DNA of 38,417 nt from CAYMWF01 sp964394085 [NCBI: uncultured Gemmatimonadota bacterium] (GTDB lineage: Bacteria > GCA-2686955 > CAYMWF01): the NCBI GenBank assembly GCA_964394085.1, contig CAYMWF010000048.1:1-38417 (forward strand), read 5' to 3'. The notes beneath the pieces were generated by a model. That model saw only the letters and a program-made list of their open reading frames with translations. It did no database searches and was not told where the DNA came from. The position numbers and the translations under genes are program-made. Each line of letters begins with the position of its first letter. The first letter of the stretch is position 1. Shown here piece after piece: positions 8,068 to 17,864 of this stretch.

Positions 8068-10098
8068 GTGATAACTTCTGGAGAATCAGCCGCAAAAGCT
8101 GATACCGGCAGGCTAATTGTTTTTATCCTCGCGCTATTTTCCATGTTCGCCATCCTCCAGTTCATATGTAACGACAAGCTGGTTGAATCGGATAATCACG
8201 ATATCACGGCCGGCAGCCATATCGATCAGAGTCACCCGTTCGATAAAGTTCATTTCGGCGACGATCGGCCGCATTTCCAGATGCCGCTGTCTTCAAGGGC
8301 ATTCTGGCGACCTGTTGAATATTTCGATCTGCCCGCGAAATTGAACCTGGATCCGAATTCACCGCTTCTACGTGTTGCGGCCTTTTTGATTTTATCCTGC
8401 ATCGCCCTTCTCACGGACCTTGTTTTCTTCTCTCTGCCGGTCTGGAGGCGTTGGTTATTAATAACCAGATCGGGAGCGCTGTTCCTTCTGCTGCCCTTCC
8501 AGGGAGCGGTCGTCTGGATTGCAAGAGCTTTGCTGGCGGTCCCGTGCACTCCGGCGGCTCTCGCCATTTTTTTGTTCGCATCGGTCAAATTTCTACTGAT
8601 CATCAGATATGGCTTCGCTCTGTCTTCGCGACTGGAATCCCGGGGAAGTAAACAGTTTCAGAATATTGTTTCCGGTTCCGGACTCGTTCTTTACTGTGTG
8701 GTATCCGCGCAACTCCTTCCCAGCCTCCTTTTAGACTACGGGTTCAAGCAGCCGCTGGCCTGGATCATAATCGCCGCGCCGGTTCTGGTTCATACCGCGG
8801 GACTGTTTTCAGCGCCGTTTTATCCCAGGGGGGCATTTTTCGTTTCTGTTTCGCAGTTTTGTATCTATTTTATCCTGAAACCGTTCTGCCCGGCGCTTCC
8901 TCCGGTTTTCTTCTTCCTGATGATCTCTCTATTGCCCTGGATGATCGGTATCGTAGTCAATACAGCCGGGCTGTTACGCAGGAAGGCTGTATTTCCCACT
9001 GTTTTAATAGTTACCGCAAGTTGTTCACTTTTGTTTTCAGTTGAGACAGGCATCCGAAGTATCTGGTATCTGGACAGGCTCTTCAATTATACTCCCAAAG
9101 CCGAATATTTTAACTGGGACATAGAAATGCATACCGATCTTCTCGACAACCATGCCGATATGGAATTCATCACTCTGAAATCCTGCTGGTATTCAGATAC
9201 TCCCGGCGAAAAACTTTCGGTATACAAAACTCCCGGAGTCTGCAGAATAGTATGTCTCGGCAGTTCCACCACCTGGGGTGTCGGCGCTTCCGACGAGTCC
9301 AAGGGCGCTTATCCTGTAAAACTGGAAGAGTATTTAAATAAAAAGATCGAGTCGCCCGTTGAAGTTATCAATTGCGGCATCGTGGGAGCTCCTCTGTTCA
9401 TGCTGGAGGTTTTCCTGGAAGAGGTCATCCTTCCATACCTGGATCCGGATCTCGTCATCCTTTATTTCGGCATCAACGGGGACGTGTGGACCGTAAGGCA
9501 ATACTATGACCGCCTGAAAGAGAAGCGGGCCGAAGCTCCCTTCGCCGAATCCAATGAAGAAATCTGGGCAGCCATGCAGCTGAGGATTGTTACCCCGCTT
9601 ACGGTCCGGGCATACATGTCGCTGTCGAAAATACGTATTGCGACAATGATTTTCACCGGCCTGGACCTCCTGCACGGCGAGTCAACCGGCCCCGCGGATC
9701 CCAGGATGACCGGCGAGGCGTTATATAAATCACCTCGAAGCATGGTTCGGCTGTGCAGGGAACATGGGAAGAAGATCCTTTTGATTCCTGAATACATCAG
9801 AGGCGACTGCGACATAAAAAAGACGCGCCACCCCTATTACGGGATATTCTCTGAAATCGCTTCGGGTTCTCAGGGCGACGACGTGTATTACATGCGAGTC
9901 GACGAGTTTTTTTCGCCGGAGACGGAGGAGGCATTCCTCATCTTCGAGAACGCTGATACTGATGTCCACATGAATGCCGGGGGATACTCGTTTCTCGCGG
10001 AAAAGATTGCCGCGTTCCTTCTTAAGAATGGAATAATCAACCCGCTCCCGGTCGCTCAGGAGATTCGGGAGCCGGGCCTTGCAAGCGAGAGGGGATGA
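8068..10098 (+). CDS. polytopic membrane protein with C-terminal SGNH hydrolase domain (copy 1)
   Basis: 676 residues from a GTG start. One N-terminal membrane segment (about 15-34) is followed by a soluble loop with a conserved DNHDI motif. A cluster of about eight hydrophobic segments spans 100-325 and includes PLPWMIG-like and aromatic stretches. An SGNH domain runs from about 390: CLGSSTTWG (Ser400 region; the usual GDS Asp is Ser), NCGIVGAP, YFGINGD (about 467-472), and DVHMN (D632, H634) as the Asp-x-His pair. Likely an envelope esterase or acyltransferase. The GTG is the only usual start that keeps the first membrane segment. Adjacent copies 2 and 3 are paralogues of the same length. 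Confidence 0.8.
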   Translation: MITSGESAAKADTGRLIVFILALFSMFAILQFICNDKLVESDNHDITAGSHIDQSHPFDKVHFGDDRPHFQMPLSSRAFWRPVEYFDLPAKLNLDPNSPLLRVAAFLILSCIALLTDLVFFSLPVWRRWLLITRSGALFLLLPFQGAVVWIARALLAVPCTPAALAIFLFASVKFLLIIRYGFALSSRLESRGSKQFQNIVSGSGLVLYCVVSAQLLPSLLLDYGFKQPLAWIIIAAPVLVHTAGLFSAPFYPRGAFFVSVSQFCIYFILKPFCPALPPVFFFLMISLLPWMIGIVVNTAGLLRRKAVFPTVLIVTASCSLLFSVETGIRSIWYLDRLFNYTPKAEYFNWDIEMHTDLLDNHADMEFITLKSCWYSDTPGEKLSVYKTPGVCRIVCLGSSTTWGVGASDESKGAYPVKLEEYLNKKIESPVEVINCGIVGAPLFMLEVFLEEVILPYLDPDLVILYFGINGDVWTVRQYYDRLKEKRAEAPFAESNEEIWAAMQLRIVTPLTVRAYMSLSKIRIATMIFTGLDLLHGESTGPADPRMTGEALYKSPRSMVRLCREHGKKILLIPEYIRGDCDIKKTRHPYYGIFSEIASGSQGDDVYYMRVDEFFSPETEEAFLIFENADTDVHMNAGGYSFLAEKIAAFLLKNGIINPLPVAQEIREPGLASERG

Positions 10099-10195
10099 GA
10101 GAACCCGGGATTCAACATCGATTTATCGGCCCCGCTCCGGCTGGTCCACCAGTTTGATCGAGGTTGGGAACGGGTTTCCGAAAAGGTGATAACTT

Positions 10196-12283
10196 CTGGA
10201 AAAACAAAAGACCAAAGCTGATTCCGGCGGAGTCGTTTTTTTTGCCCTCTCGCTGTTTTTGCTGTTTGCCATCCTCCAGCTTGTATTTAATGAGAGTCTG
10301 GTCGGGCTGGACAATCACGACATCGCGGCCGGCAGCCATTTTTCACGATTCGGCATGTTCGATAATGTTCATTTTAAAGCGGAAGAAACGCATCTCCGGA
10401 AGATGTCGGCTTCATGGCCGTTCTGGCGCCCGGACCGGTATTTCGATCTGCCTGCGAAACTGAATCTTGATCCGAATACACCGATCTGCCGTGTCTCGGC
10501 TTTCTTGCTTCTGTTCTGCATCGCCCTTCTGATCGACCTGGTTTTCTACCTCCTGCCGATCTGGAAGCGCTGGTTTTTACTGACCAGGGCTGGAGCGCTG
10601 TTCCTCCTGATCCCCCTCCAGGGGATGGTCGTATGGATCGCGAGAGCATCCCTTTTACTCCCCTGCACATCGGCGGTTCTCGTCATTCTTTTCTTCGCGG
10701 TCGTAAAGCTTTTTCTGATAATCAAGTATCGAATCGCTTCTTCTCCGCTCCAGGAATCCGGGGTCGATAAGCTGTTCCAGCATATTACTTTCGGTTTCGG
10801 AATCATTGTGTACGCGGCAGCTTTCCCGGAGGTCGGGCAAAGTCTATATGTAGACTATGGATTCAAGCAGTACCTGGTCTGGATAATTTTCGTCGTACCG
10901 ATTCTGGTTCATGCCTCCGGGTTGGTTTTTGCTCCTTCTTTTCCGAAAGGGGCGTTTCTTTTATCCTGTTCGCAATTTTATTTTTATCATCTTCTTACAC
11001 CGTTCTGCCCGGAGCTTCCCGCCCCGTTTTTCTTTCTGCTGATTTCCCTTTTGCCCTGGATGATCGGCGCAGCCGTTAATGCGGCCGGACTGTTCCGCAG
11101 TAAGCCGGTGTTTTCCGCTGTTCTGGTAGTTGCCACGTGTTTTTCGGTTTTATGTTCGGTTGAAATCGGTATCAGAAGTATCTCGTATTTAAACAGGTTC
11201 TTTGATTATGGTCTGAGAGCCGAACATTTTCACTGGGACATAGAAAGGCATACCGATCTCTTCCGCAATCATTCCGACAGGGCGATTTTCACTCCGGACG
11301 ATCTGGACGAAACATGTTTCGACGCCGCAGTGAAGCACGAGGTGAAAAAAACTCCGGGAGTGTACCGGATAGCCTGTCTCGGCAGTTCCAGCACCTGGGG
11401 CGTCGGCTCTCACTCCGGACCGAGAACCGCTTATCCGATACAATTGGAAGAATATTTGAGAAAAGAGACAGGAAAACCCGTGGAAGCCGTCAACTGCGGC
11501 ATCGGAGGAGCTCCTCTATTCATGCTGGAGGTTTATCTGGAAGAAATTATTCTTCCATACCTGGATCCGGACCTCGTTATACTCTACTTCGGAAGCAACG
11601 GAGACAATCAGGATGTGAGGTTATACTATGATCACCTGAAAGAGAAGCTGGCTGATGCCCCATTCCTTGATTCCAATGAAGAAATCTGGGCCGCCACCAG
11701 GCTCAGGTTCGTGACGCCGTTTACTATCCGGGCGTCTCTCACCTTGTCGAAGATACGCCTTGCGACGCTGATATTCATATGTCTGAATCCACTGTACGAC
11801 GAGTCGGTCGAACCCGGGGACGCATACCCGGCATCTGATATATTGTTGAAATCCCCTCACAGTATCGTGCGGCTCTGCAGGAAACACGGAAAGAAGATCG
11901 TCCTGATTCCCGAGTACGTCAAAGGTGATTTCGGGTGTATAAAGAAAACCCACCCTTACTACGAAATCTACAATGATATCGTTTCCGGATCTCAGGACGG
12001 CGAAGTGTATTACCTTCGAGTCGACGAGTTTTTTTCTCCCGAGAACGACAGTGCGTACATGATCGACGACAGCAGTGAGCTGGATGTCCACATGAATACC
12101 GAGGGATATTCCTTCCTCGCGGAAAAAATCGGAACGCTTCTCCTAGCGGAAGGAATCATCGACCTTCACCCGGCGGGCAGGGAGAATCAGCAGCCGGACC
12201 CTGAGACCGGGAGGAGAGGAGATGAGAACACCCGGGCTTCAACCCCTGTTGCCGATCCCGCCCCGGCTGCGCCGCCAATTTGA
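10196..12283 (+). CDS. polytopic membrane protein with C-terminal SGNH hydrolase domain (copy 2, probable CTG start)
   Basis: Paralogue of the preceding gene with the same plan: N-terminal membrane helix, DNHDI loop, eight-helix core, then CLGSSSTWG, YFGSNGD and DVHMN of the SGNH domain. The first usual start (TTG at 10259) would cut away half of the conserved first membrane helix. The frame stays open and homologous upstream (A-D-S-G-G-V-V-F-F against A-D-T-G-R-L-I-V-F in copy 1) to CTG at 10196, just after an in-frame TAA, with AAAAGGTGAT 6-10 bases before it. I therefore propose CTG. The C-terminal tail (ADPAPAAPPI) is read from DNA that is non-coding spacer after copy 1. Confidence 0.75.
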   Translation: MEKQKTKADSGGVVFFALSLFLLFAILQLVFNESLVGLDNHDIAAGSHFSRFGMFDNVHFKAEETHLRKMSASWPFWRPDRYFDLPAKLNLDPNTPICRVSAFLLLFCIALLIDLVFYLLPIWKRWFLLTRAGALFLLIPLQGMVVWIARASLLLPCTSAVLVILFFAVVKLFLIIKYRIASSPLQESGVDKLFQHITFGFGIIVYAAAFPEVGQSLYVDYGFKQYLVWIIFVVPILVHASGLVFAPSFPKGAFLLSCSQFYFYHLLTPFCPELPAPFFFLLISLLPWMIGAAVNAAGLFRSKPVFSAVLVVATCFSVLCSVEIGIRSISYLNRFFDYGLRAEHFHWDIERHTDLFRNHSDRAIFTPDDLDETCFDAAVKHEVKKTPGVYRIACLGSSSTWGVGSHSGPRTAYPIQLEEYLRKETGKPVEAVNCGIGGAPLFMLEVYLEEIILPYLDPDLVILYFGSNGDNQDVRLYYDHLKEKLADAPFLDSNEEIWAATRLRFVTPFTIRASLTLSKIRLATLIFICLNPLYDESVEPGDAYPASDILLKSPHSIVRLCRKHGKKIVLIPEYVKGDFGCIKKTHPYYEIYNDIVSGSQDGEVYYLRVDEFFSPENDSAYMIDDSSELDVHMNTEGYSFLAEKIGTLLLAEGIIDLHPAGRENQQPDPETGRRGDENTRASTPVADPAPAAPPI

Positions 12284-12320
12284 TCGAGACCGGGAAAGGG
12301 TTTCAGAAAAGGGATAACTC

Positions 12321-14333
12321 CTGGAAAAACAGAGAACCATAACTGATTTCGGTAGAGTCGTTTTCGCAGTCCCGGCGTTGTTCGTCCTGGTTTTCGTCCT
12401 TCAGGTCATATTTAATGAAAACCTGGCCGGGCTGGATAACCACGACATCACGTCGGAATGTCATGTTGAGAGAAAAAACCCGTTCGACAACGTTCATTAC
12501 GGCGCCGGTCGACCGATTGTCCGATTCCCGCCGGTTGCAGAACCGTTCTGGCGCCCGGGAAAGCATTTCGATCTTCCCGGGAAACTGAACCTGGATCCGA
12601 ATTCACCGCTTTGCCGTGTTTCGGCTTTCGTTCTTCTGGCCTTCATCGCCCTTCTGATCGACCTGGTTTTCTACCTCCTGCCGATCTGGAAGCGCTGGTT
12701 TATATTGTCCAGGGCGGAAGCGCTCTTCCTTCTGATTCCCCTCCAGGGAATGATCGTCTGGATCGCAAGAGCATTCTTTCTGTTCCCTTGCACCCCGGCG
12801 GTTTTTGTTATTCTGTCGTTTGCCGCGGTGAAGTTTCTTCTGATGATAAAGTATCGATTCGCTTCTTCTGCGGCCGGGGATTCGCGGGACAGCAAGCTGA
12901 TTCAGCATGTTATTTCCGGTTGCGGCATTATTTCGTTCATAATCGTTTTCTCGGCAATCAGGCAAGGTCTAATTGACAACTATGGGTTCGAGCAGCATCT
13001 GGTATGGGTCATTTTCTCCGTTCCGATTCTGATTCATATCTCAGGATTATTGAACGCTCCCTTTTATCCGAAAGGTGCCTTATTAATCTCCGTTTCTCAA
13101 TTCTTTGCTTATTATCTGCTGAAGCCGTTCTCCCCGGATCTTCCCGCCCCGTTCTTTTTTCTGGTTATTTCCCTGATGCCCTGGGCTGCGGCCGCAGCCG
13201 TTCATGCCGCCGGGAGGGATCGAGGGAAACCGTTCGTATCGATCTTCCTGATGATCGCCGCGTGTGTCACGATCACAGGCGCGGTCGAAATAAGTATTCG
13301 GAGCATCTGGTATTTGAACAGGCAATTCAGTTACAGGCCAAGAATCGCAGATATCCGCTGGGATATAGAAAAACACACCGATCATTTCAACAATCATGAC
13401 GACATGGAATTTTTCGTTCCTGATTCCGGCGACAGAGGAATAAGACACAGGATGAAAAAACCTTCGGGAGTCTACCGGATAGCCTGCCTCGGCAGTTCCA
13501 GCACCTGGGGCACCGGATCTTCCGGCGGCGGGCCGAGGGACGCATATCCGGGAAGACTGGAAGATTACCTGAAAGGTGAAACAGGGAGGCCGGTTGAAGT
13601 CGTCAATTGCGGCATCGGGGGGGCTCCGATCTACATGCTGGAGGTTTTCCTTGGAGAGGTTATCCTTCCGTACCTGGATCCGGATCTCGTAATCCTGTAT
13701 TTCGGCGCCAATGGAGACACGCGGGCGTCGAGATCCTACTTGACGCGTCTCAAGGCAAAAAGCGCCGAAGCTCCCTTTATCCAATCGAATGAAGAAATCT
13801 GGGCTGCGCTGCAGCTGAGGTTTGTTACACCGATTACTGTCCGGACATTCCTGTCACTGTCGAAGTTCCGTATTATGTCGGTGATTCTTGCCTGCCTGGA
13901 ACCGTTGTACAGAGAGCCGGGAAACGCTGAACTGACACCTATGATTGGTGATGAGTTATATCAATCCCCACAGAATATCGTGCGGTTCTGCAGAGAATAC
14001 GGTAAGAAGATCGTCCTGATTCCCGAGTACGCCGCGGGTGACTATGACAGCACGAAGATACGTCACCCTTACTATGACATATACCATGATATCGCTGCGA
14101 AGAGTCAGGATGAAAACGTGCACTGCCTTAGAATCGATCGATTTTTTTCCCCCGGGATAGACCGTGCATTCTTTTTCATCGAGAACAATGAAACAGATGT
14201 TCACATGAATGACGATGGATATTCCTTTCTCGCGGAAAAAATCGGAACGCTTCTCCTCGCGGAAGGAATCATCGATCCGCATCCGGCAGCAAAGGAGATT
14301 CCCCCGCCGCCGTCGACGCCGGTCCCGTTTTAA
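12321..14333 (+). CDS. polytopic membrane protein with C-terminal SGNH hydrolase domain (copy 3, probable CTG start)
   Basis: Third tandem paralogue. Same architecture: first membrane segment FAVPALFVLVFVLQVIF, DNHDI, eight-helix core, then CLGSSSTWG, NCGIGGAP, YFGANGD and DVHMN. As in copy 2, no ATG, GTG or TTG lies early enough. The frame is open to CTG 12321, preceded by AAAAGGG, and encodes LEKQ-, as copy 2 does. The TTG at 12378 would remove part of the first helix. Ends four bases into the convergent minus-strand gene. Conserved catalytic residues in all three copies suggest all are functional and perhaps diverged in substrate. Confidence 0.75.
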   Translation: MEKQRTITDFGRVVFAVPALFVLVFVLQVIFNENLAGLDNHDITSECHVERKNPFDNVHYGAGRPIVRFPPVAEPFWRPGKHFDLPGKLNLDPNSPLCRVSAFVLLAFIALLIDLVFYLLPIWKRWFILSRAEALFLLIPLQGMIVWIARAFFLFPCTPAVFVILSFAAVKFLLMIKYRFASSAAGDSRDSKLIQHVISGCGIISFIIVFSAIRQGLIDNYGFEQHLVWVIFSVPILIHISGLLNAPFYPKGALLISVSQFFAYYLLKPFSPDLPAPFFFLVISLMPWAAAAAVHAAGRDRGKPFVSIFLMIAACVTITGAVEISIRSIWYLNRQFSYRPRIADIRWDIEKHTDHFNNHDDMEFFVPDSGDRGIRHRMKKPSGVYRIACLGSSSTWGTGSSGGGPRDAYPGRLEDYLKGETGRPVEVVNCGIGGAPIYMLEVFLGEVILPYLDPDLVILYFGANGDTRASRSYLTRLKAKSAEAPFIQSNEEIWAALQLRFVTPITVRTFLSLSKFRIMSVILACLEPLYREPGNAELTPMIGDELYQSPQNIVRFCREYGKKIVLIPEYAAGDYDSTKIRHPYYDIYHDIAAKSQDENVHCLRIDRFFSPGIDRAFFFIENNETDVHMNDDGYSFLAEKIGTLLLAEGIIDPHPAAKEIPPPPSTPVPF

Positions 14334-16024
14334 TCCTGTTTCACTACCCGCACGAATTTAACGGTTAAATCACCTCCGGAAACAACCCTGAGGCTGAAAT
14401 CGGCATTATGTTCGAGGTATCTGTTTTCGGCCGGCTTCCTGAGATGAAAAGTGACGGTTTTCCAATTCTTATCATTGACGTTGCCGACAATATCGGAACT
14501 CGCCCGCCCGGTCGGCGAAGGCACCTCCAATACCCATTTAGCCGCGCTGTCATCGTAGAAGGTGACTTTTATGAATAAATCGCTGGTGAGAGCCTCTTTG
14601 AATTCTTTCTCCAGGAAAAAGAGCATTTTATCGAACCCGTTATCAACATCGGTGGCCCTGGCGCCGTAGTCATAGTGTATTCCCGCGGGATCCGAGCTGA
14701 CGGCCGGTCTTTCGATTTTTACCGCCGGCCGTGTTCCGGCGTCTGCAAAGTCTCTCTGGTAAAGCAAACGTTCGAAATTTTTCCAGCTGATGGTCCTTTT
14801 GCCCTTCCAGAAATAATCTTCACGGAGCCAGCAGACGGCGTCGGGACTCTCCTTCGGTCCTTTTCCGGCGATGAGGGTCCACCATCTGAACATCTCCGGC
14901 GCCGTATTGATGAATTCCCTGCTGGTCCAAAGGTATTTCATCCCGAGCTGAGCCGCTCTCATCAGACTGCTCTCAGAAAGATGCGTTTGCTGCCGTGCCG
15001 GTATGCCCGACTTCACAAACTTCCTGGCCGTGCATTCGAGCTCTTCACCGAAATAGCGGTTGGTCGACCTCAGGGGATGGCCCCAGTCTACGGAAACGTA
15101 TCCGTCGGAATAGGTCTGGCCATATGCCGGCGGTATGTAGCGGTGATAATATTCCAGACCTCCATCCCTCAATCCCAGTCCCTTTTTAAGAGCATAATCA
15201 TTCAACCTGTCTTGATCATAGCCGGAGCCGTTGATTCCGCCGAAATTAATCCATACCAGTTTATGGACATTTTCCCCGGCGGCGGAGACCCACCGGTCTA
15301 TCCTGTCCTCAAAGGCTTTCATTAACGATTCCTCGGTCATGCCGGCTGCTTTCGCGCTCTGAAGACAACTCTCATCCAGCCAGAATTCTTCGCCGAACGA
15401 CGTGGAAAAACCGTGAATATAAATACCGGTAAGAGATTCATGCTCGAAAAATCCCTGTTTTGCGAATTGTTCGATAAACCCGGCCAATTCAGCCTGCAAT
15501 CCCTTGTTCCACGGCGCCGCGACCTTGATATAATAGTTTTTGCTTTTTCCGGTCTGAAAGCGTTTCAGCCCCGCTCCGCGATAGGTATAGAATTCTTCGG
15601 GTTTATGTTTTTTCATTACCCATTGGGGGACGAAGGGGGTTTTTTTGATTCCCGCGACGGGGGAACTGTGGGATGTGGTCGAACAGAACAGGCGCAAAAC
15701 CACCCTCGACCCGTCCGATTCCGCGTTCTTCAACAGTTCACGGATCCGTGAAAAATCGTAGACATCCTCCCGGGGATTCAACTCGCTCCATGTATACACC
15801 CGCCCGATCATCGTCACATCGGGGAAATCCGGCCCCCTCCCCATGTAAAACGCCCCGGAGTATTCCGACGGTTTAACGGTAACGGGCAGGGTCCAGTCGA
15901 ATCCCGGTTTGACGGTATGGGTAATTGTTTCGCTGCAAGCGGTACCCATGCCCGTCAAACTGCAGACGGCCAGCGCGAGGATAACTTTTTTCAGATTAAA
16001 CATTGCGGTCTTCTTTTCTTTCAT
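14330..16024 (-). CDS. secreted glycoside-hydrolase-like (TIM-barrel) protein
   Basis: 564 residues. N-terminal signal with a possible lipoprotein-type end (LTGMGTAC), although position -3 is Gly, so ordinary cleavage is possible. The body looks like a beta-galactosidase-type or DUF4832/DUF4874-type barrel: RVYTWSELNPREDVYDFSRI near the N-terminus, a GIYIHGFSTSFGEEFW strand that may hold the acid/base Glu, then WINFGG and YLWTSREF. A C-terminal beta-sandwich (about 440-564) resembles an accessory domain. Substrate not identifiable. ATGs at 16024 and 16003 are both possible and neither has a strong RBS. It follows the asparagine-synthase-like gene by 51 bases on the same strand, so likely one operon. 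Confidence 0.65.
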   Translation of the reverse strand: MKEKKTAMFNLKKVILALAVCSLTGMGTACSETITHTVKPGFDWTLPVTVKPSEYSGAFYMGRGPDFPDVTMIGRVYTWSELNPREDVYDFSRIRELLKNAESDGSRVVLRLFCSTTSHSSPVAGIKKTPFVPQWVMKKHKPEEFYTYRGAGLKRFQTGKSKNYYIKVAAPWNKGLQAELAGFIEQFAKQGFFEHESLTGIYIHGFSTSFGEEFWLDESCLQSAKAAGMTEESLMKAFEDRIDRWVSAAGENVHKLVWINFGGINGSGYDQDRLNDYALKKGLGLRDGGLEYYHRYIPPAYGQTYSDGYVSVDWGHPLRSTNRYFGEELECTARKFVKSGIPARQQTHLSESSLMRAAQLGMKYLWTSREFINTAPEMFRWWTLIAGKGPKESPDAVCWLREDYFWKGKRTISWKNFERLLYQRDFADAGTRPAVKIERPAVSSDPAGIHYDYGARATDVDNGFDKMLFFLEKEFKEALTSDLFIKVTFYDDSAAKWVLEVPSPTGRASSDIVGNVNDKNWKTVTFHLRKPAENRYLEHNADFSLRVVSGGDLTVKFVRVVKQD

Positions 16025-16075
16025 GGTTGTTTTGTCGACGGCGGATTCAAATTATTATTCGGCAGCAACGCTATT

Positions 16076-17494
16076 TCATCTAAGCACTTTTTTCGCCAGG
16101 GATTTCCCCCGGGAGAAGAGTTTCAATATGCCGGTGAATTCATTTATCGGGAGATCGAGAGTCTCCGGCCACGCCGTCTGACAGATATCGGTAACAATCT
16201 CCTGCCTGCGCCGGTATTCGTACGGCAGCCTGAGCATGTTCTCGAATACTCTTCTGTGATTGAATCCGAATATTACCGGGACGGTGAGGTAGTCGTATTG
16301 ATAGACATTGGGAGCGGCCCAGCATCCGAGCTGCTGCTCGATATAGAAAATGTCAAGGATCTGGAACGTGTTGTAATCCGCCATATCATTCAGCCACTGC
16401 TCGGCGGCGCGGATTGCCGGTTCGTAGGCCGGGATATGCATCCGCTTCAGGAGATCCGCACCGGTCAGGGGACTGGTTTCCGTATCATGTTTCGTCCACC
16501 ATCTGGCTCGGCCGACCTCGCCTCCGAGGCCCGCTATCTGCAGGTAGTCAGGATTCAGGATCCCCTCGTGCTTGAGATTGCTTGCAAGCGACGGTTGATC
16601 GAGGGAGAAACCGGACAGATAAAGCCGCTCCTCTCGCTGTGCACCGGTGGTGGGAGCCACCTCGATAAATGTATGGTTCAGGTTGAATTTCTTTACGAGT
16701 AATTTTGATATATGCGTATCCAGTCTTTTGATCAGGCTGGTAAAGAACTCCACTTTACCGATGAGATCCCGCGAGCAGGCTAAAATCATGCGGGTGTCCG
16801 CTCCCGCAGTCAGATTGATATATCCCCCGTACTCGATGACTCCGGTTATGTTACAGGTAATGTCCCGGCAGATTTCCACGATCTTCTCTTTGATCTCACC
16901 GGTCGCCTGCAGTGATGTCGGTCCGGGCCAGTGACGAACCGGTTTGAAACTCTGCAGATCCAGGTAGTGATTCGGAAGCAGTCTCTTGAGTGATTTATGC
17001 GGTGTGAATCCGAAAGGATACCACAGGTCAGGCAGGTTCTTTACGAGTCGGGAATCCCAGTCGGAGCTCTCCTGATTCTTGGAAATGGCCGAAGCCGTGG
17101 AACAAACAATCCCCAGCTCTTCTGAATACAGGACGGAGAGCGAGCCGGCGGGATCCAGATATATCCTGGCAAAATCATCTGTCGTAAAAATGAACGCGAA
17201 CCGGCCGCAGTAAGCGTAAATGAACTCTTCGAGGCTCTGATCGTCGAGACGAGCCGGCGAATCCTGCGGGAGAACAATACTCTCCGATACAATCCTGGAA
17301 TCGCTGCCGACGGCATAACCGAGCAGCCATCCTGCCTGTTCCCCGGTCGGAGTATTAACCCTTATAACCGGAAGAGATGGGTGATATCCGAGCAGCCAGC
17401 CGTGATTTTCCAACTGGTTCCAGTCACTCGGACAAAGATCGTCATCCCTGCTGAGAACGAATTGATTTTTAAGATCCGATCGATTCAAGTTCAT
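16076..17494 (-). CDS. asparagine-synthase-like protein (AsnB C-domain fold, no amidotransferase Cys)
   Basis: 472 residues. Residues 1-190 look like a degenerate Ntn/GATase-II-like domain, with YCGRFAFIF and LDPAGSLSVLYSE; the Cys2 nucleophile of true glutamine-dependent enzymes is absent (it starts MNLN). The second half holds LTAGADTRMIL (228-238), the counterpart of the PP-loop SGGxDS that binds ATP in asparagine synthetase. Relatives occur in capsule, exopolysaccharide and peptide-modification clusters. It probably uses ATP to activate a carboxylate, but the acceptor is unknown. First gene of a two-gene operon with a good promoter at 17587-17559. AGGG lies about ten bases before its ATG. 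Confidence 0.72.
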   Translation of the reverse strand: MNLNRSDLKNQFVLSRDDDLCPSDWNQLENHGWLLGYHPSLPVIRVNTPTGEQAGWLLGYAVGSDSRIVSESIVLPQDSPARLDDQSLEEFIYAYCGRFAFIFTTDDFARIYLDPAGSLSVLYSEELGIVCSTASAISKNQESSDWDSRLVKNLPDLWYPFGFTPHKSLKRLLPNHYLDLQSFKPVRHWPGPTSLQATGEIKEKIVEICRDITCNITGVIEYGGYINLTAGADTRMILACSRDLIGKVEFFTSLIKRLDTHISKLLVKKFNLNHTFIEVAPTTGAQREERLYLSGFSLDQPSLASNLKHEGILNPDYLQIAGLGGEVGRARWWTKHDTETSPLTGADLLKRMHIPAYEPAIRAAEQWLNDMADYNTFQILDIFYIEQQLGCWAAPNVYQYDYLTVPVIFGFNHRRVFENMLRLPYEYRRRQEIVTDICQTAWPETLDLPINEFTGILKLFSRGKSLAKKVLR

Positions 17495-17558
17495 TAGGTT
17501 TTCCCTGGCAGAAATTATTCAGCGGCAACATGACGCGATGCAGAGGCAGTGTTCAGAA

Positions 17559-17587
17559 ATTCTATCTTGCCCATGATTCGATTTCAA
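17559..17587 (-). promoter_or_regulatory. sigma70-type promoter of the AsnB-like operon
   Basis: On the minus strand: TTGAAA (17587-17582), 17-base spacer, TAGAAT (17564-17559). Predicts a start near 17552 and a leader of about 58 bases. Confidence 0.6.
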
Positions 17588-17789
17588 GCATGAACGGAAG
17601 AGGTGAATTCGGAAGCCTGTATCCTGCAATCAGCATCGTACGTATTCTCTCAAAGGAATCGATCGGGGCATCGGGAGCATCCACCAGTCCGAACAAAGGA
17701 TTCCACCGCGGGGCTCGACTTGCCGGCAGCGGGATACGGCAGCCGCGACCGAAAATAATAGAACGGAACAACTGGATTTGTCCCGCTCT

Positions 17790-17823
17790 CCAGGTTTACA
17801 TAATATTTCTTCACACGAAGAAA
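17790..17823 (+). repeat. extended hairpin repeat copy 6
   Basis: 34 bases identical to 17865-17898: CCAGGTTTACATAATA followed by TTTCTTCACACGAAGAAA. The last 18 bases (17806-17823) form a perfect seven-base-pair stem with an ACAC loop. Confidence 0.85.
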
Positions 17824-17864
17824 TTCGAGCGGCTTGCTGTGTGAAAAATAGAACTGCTCCTTTC

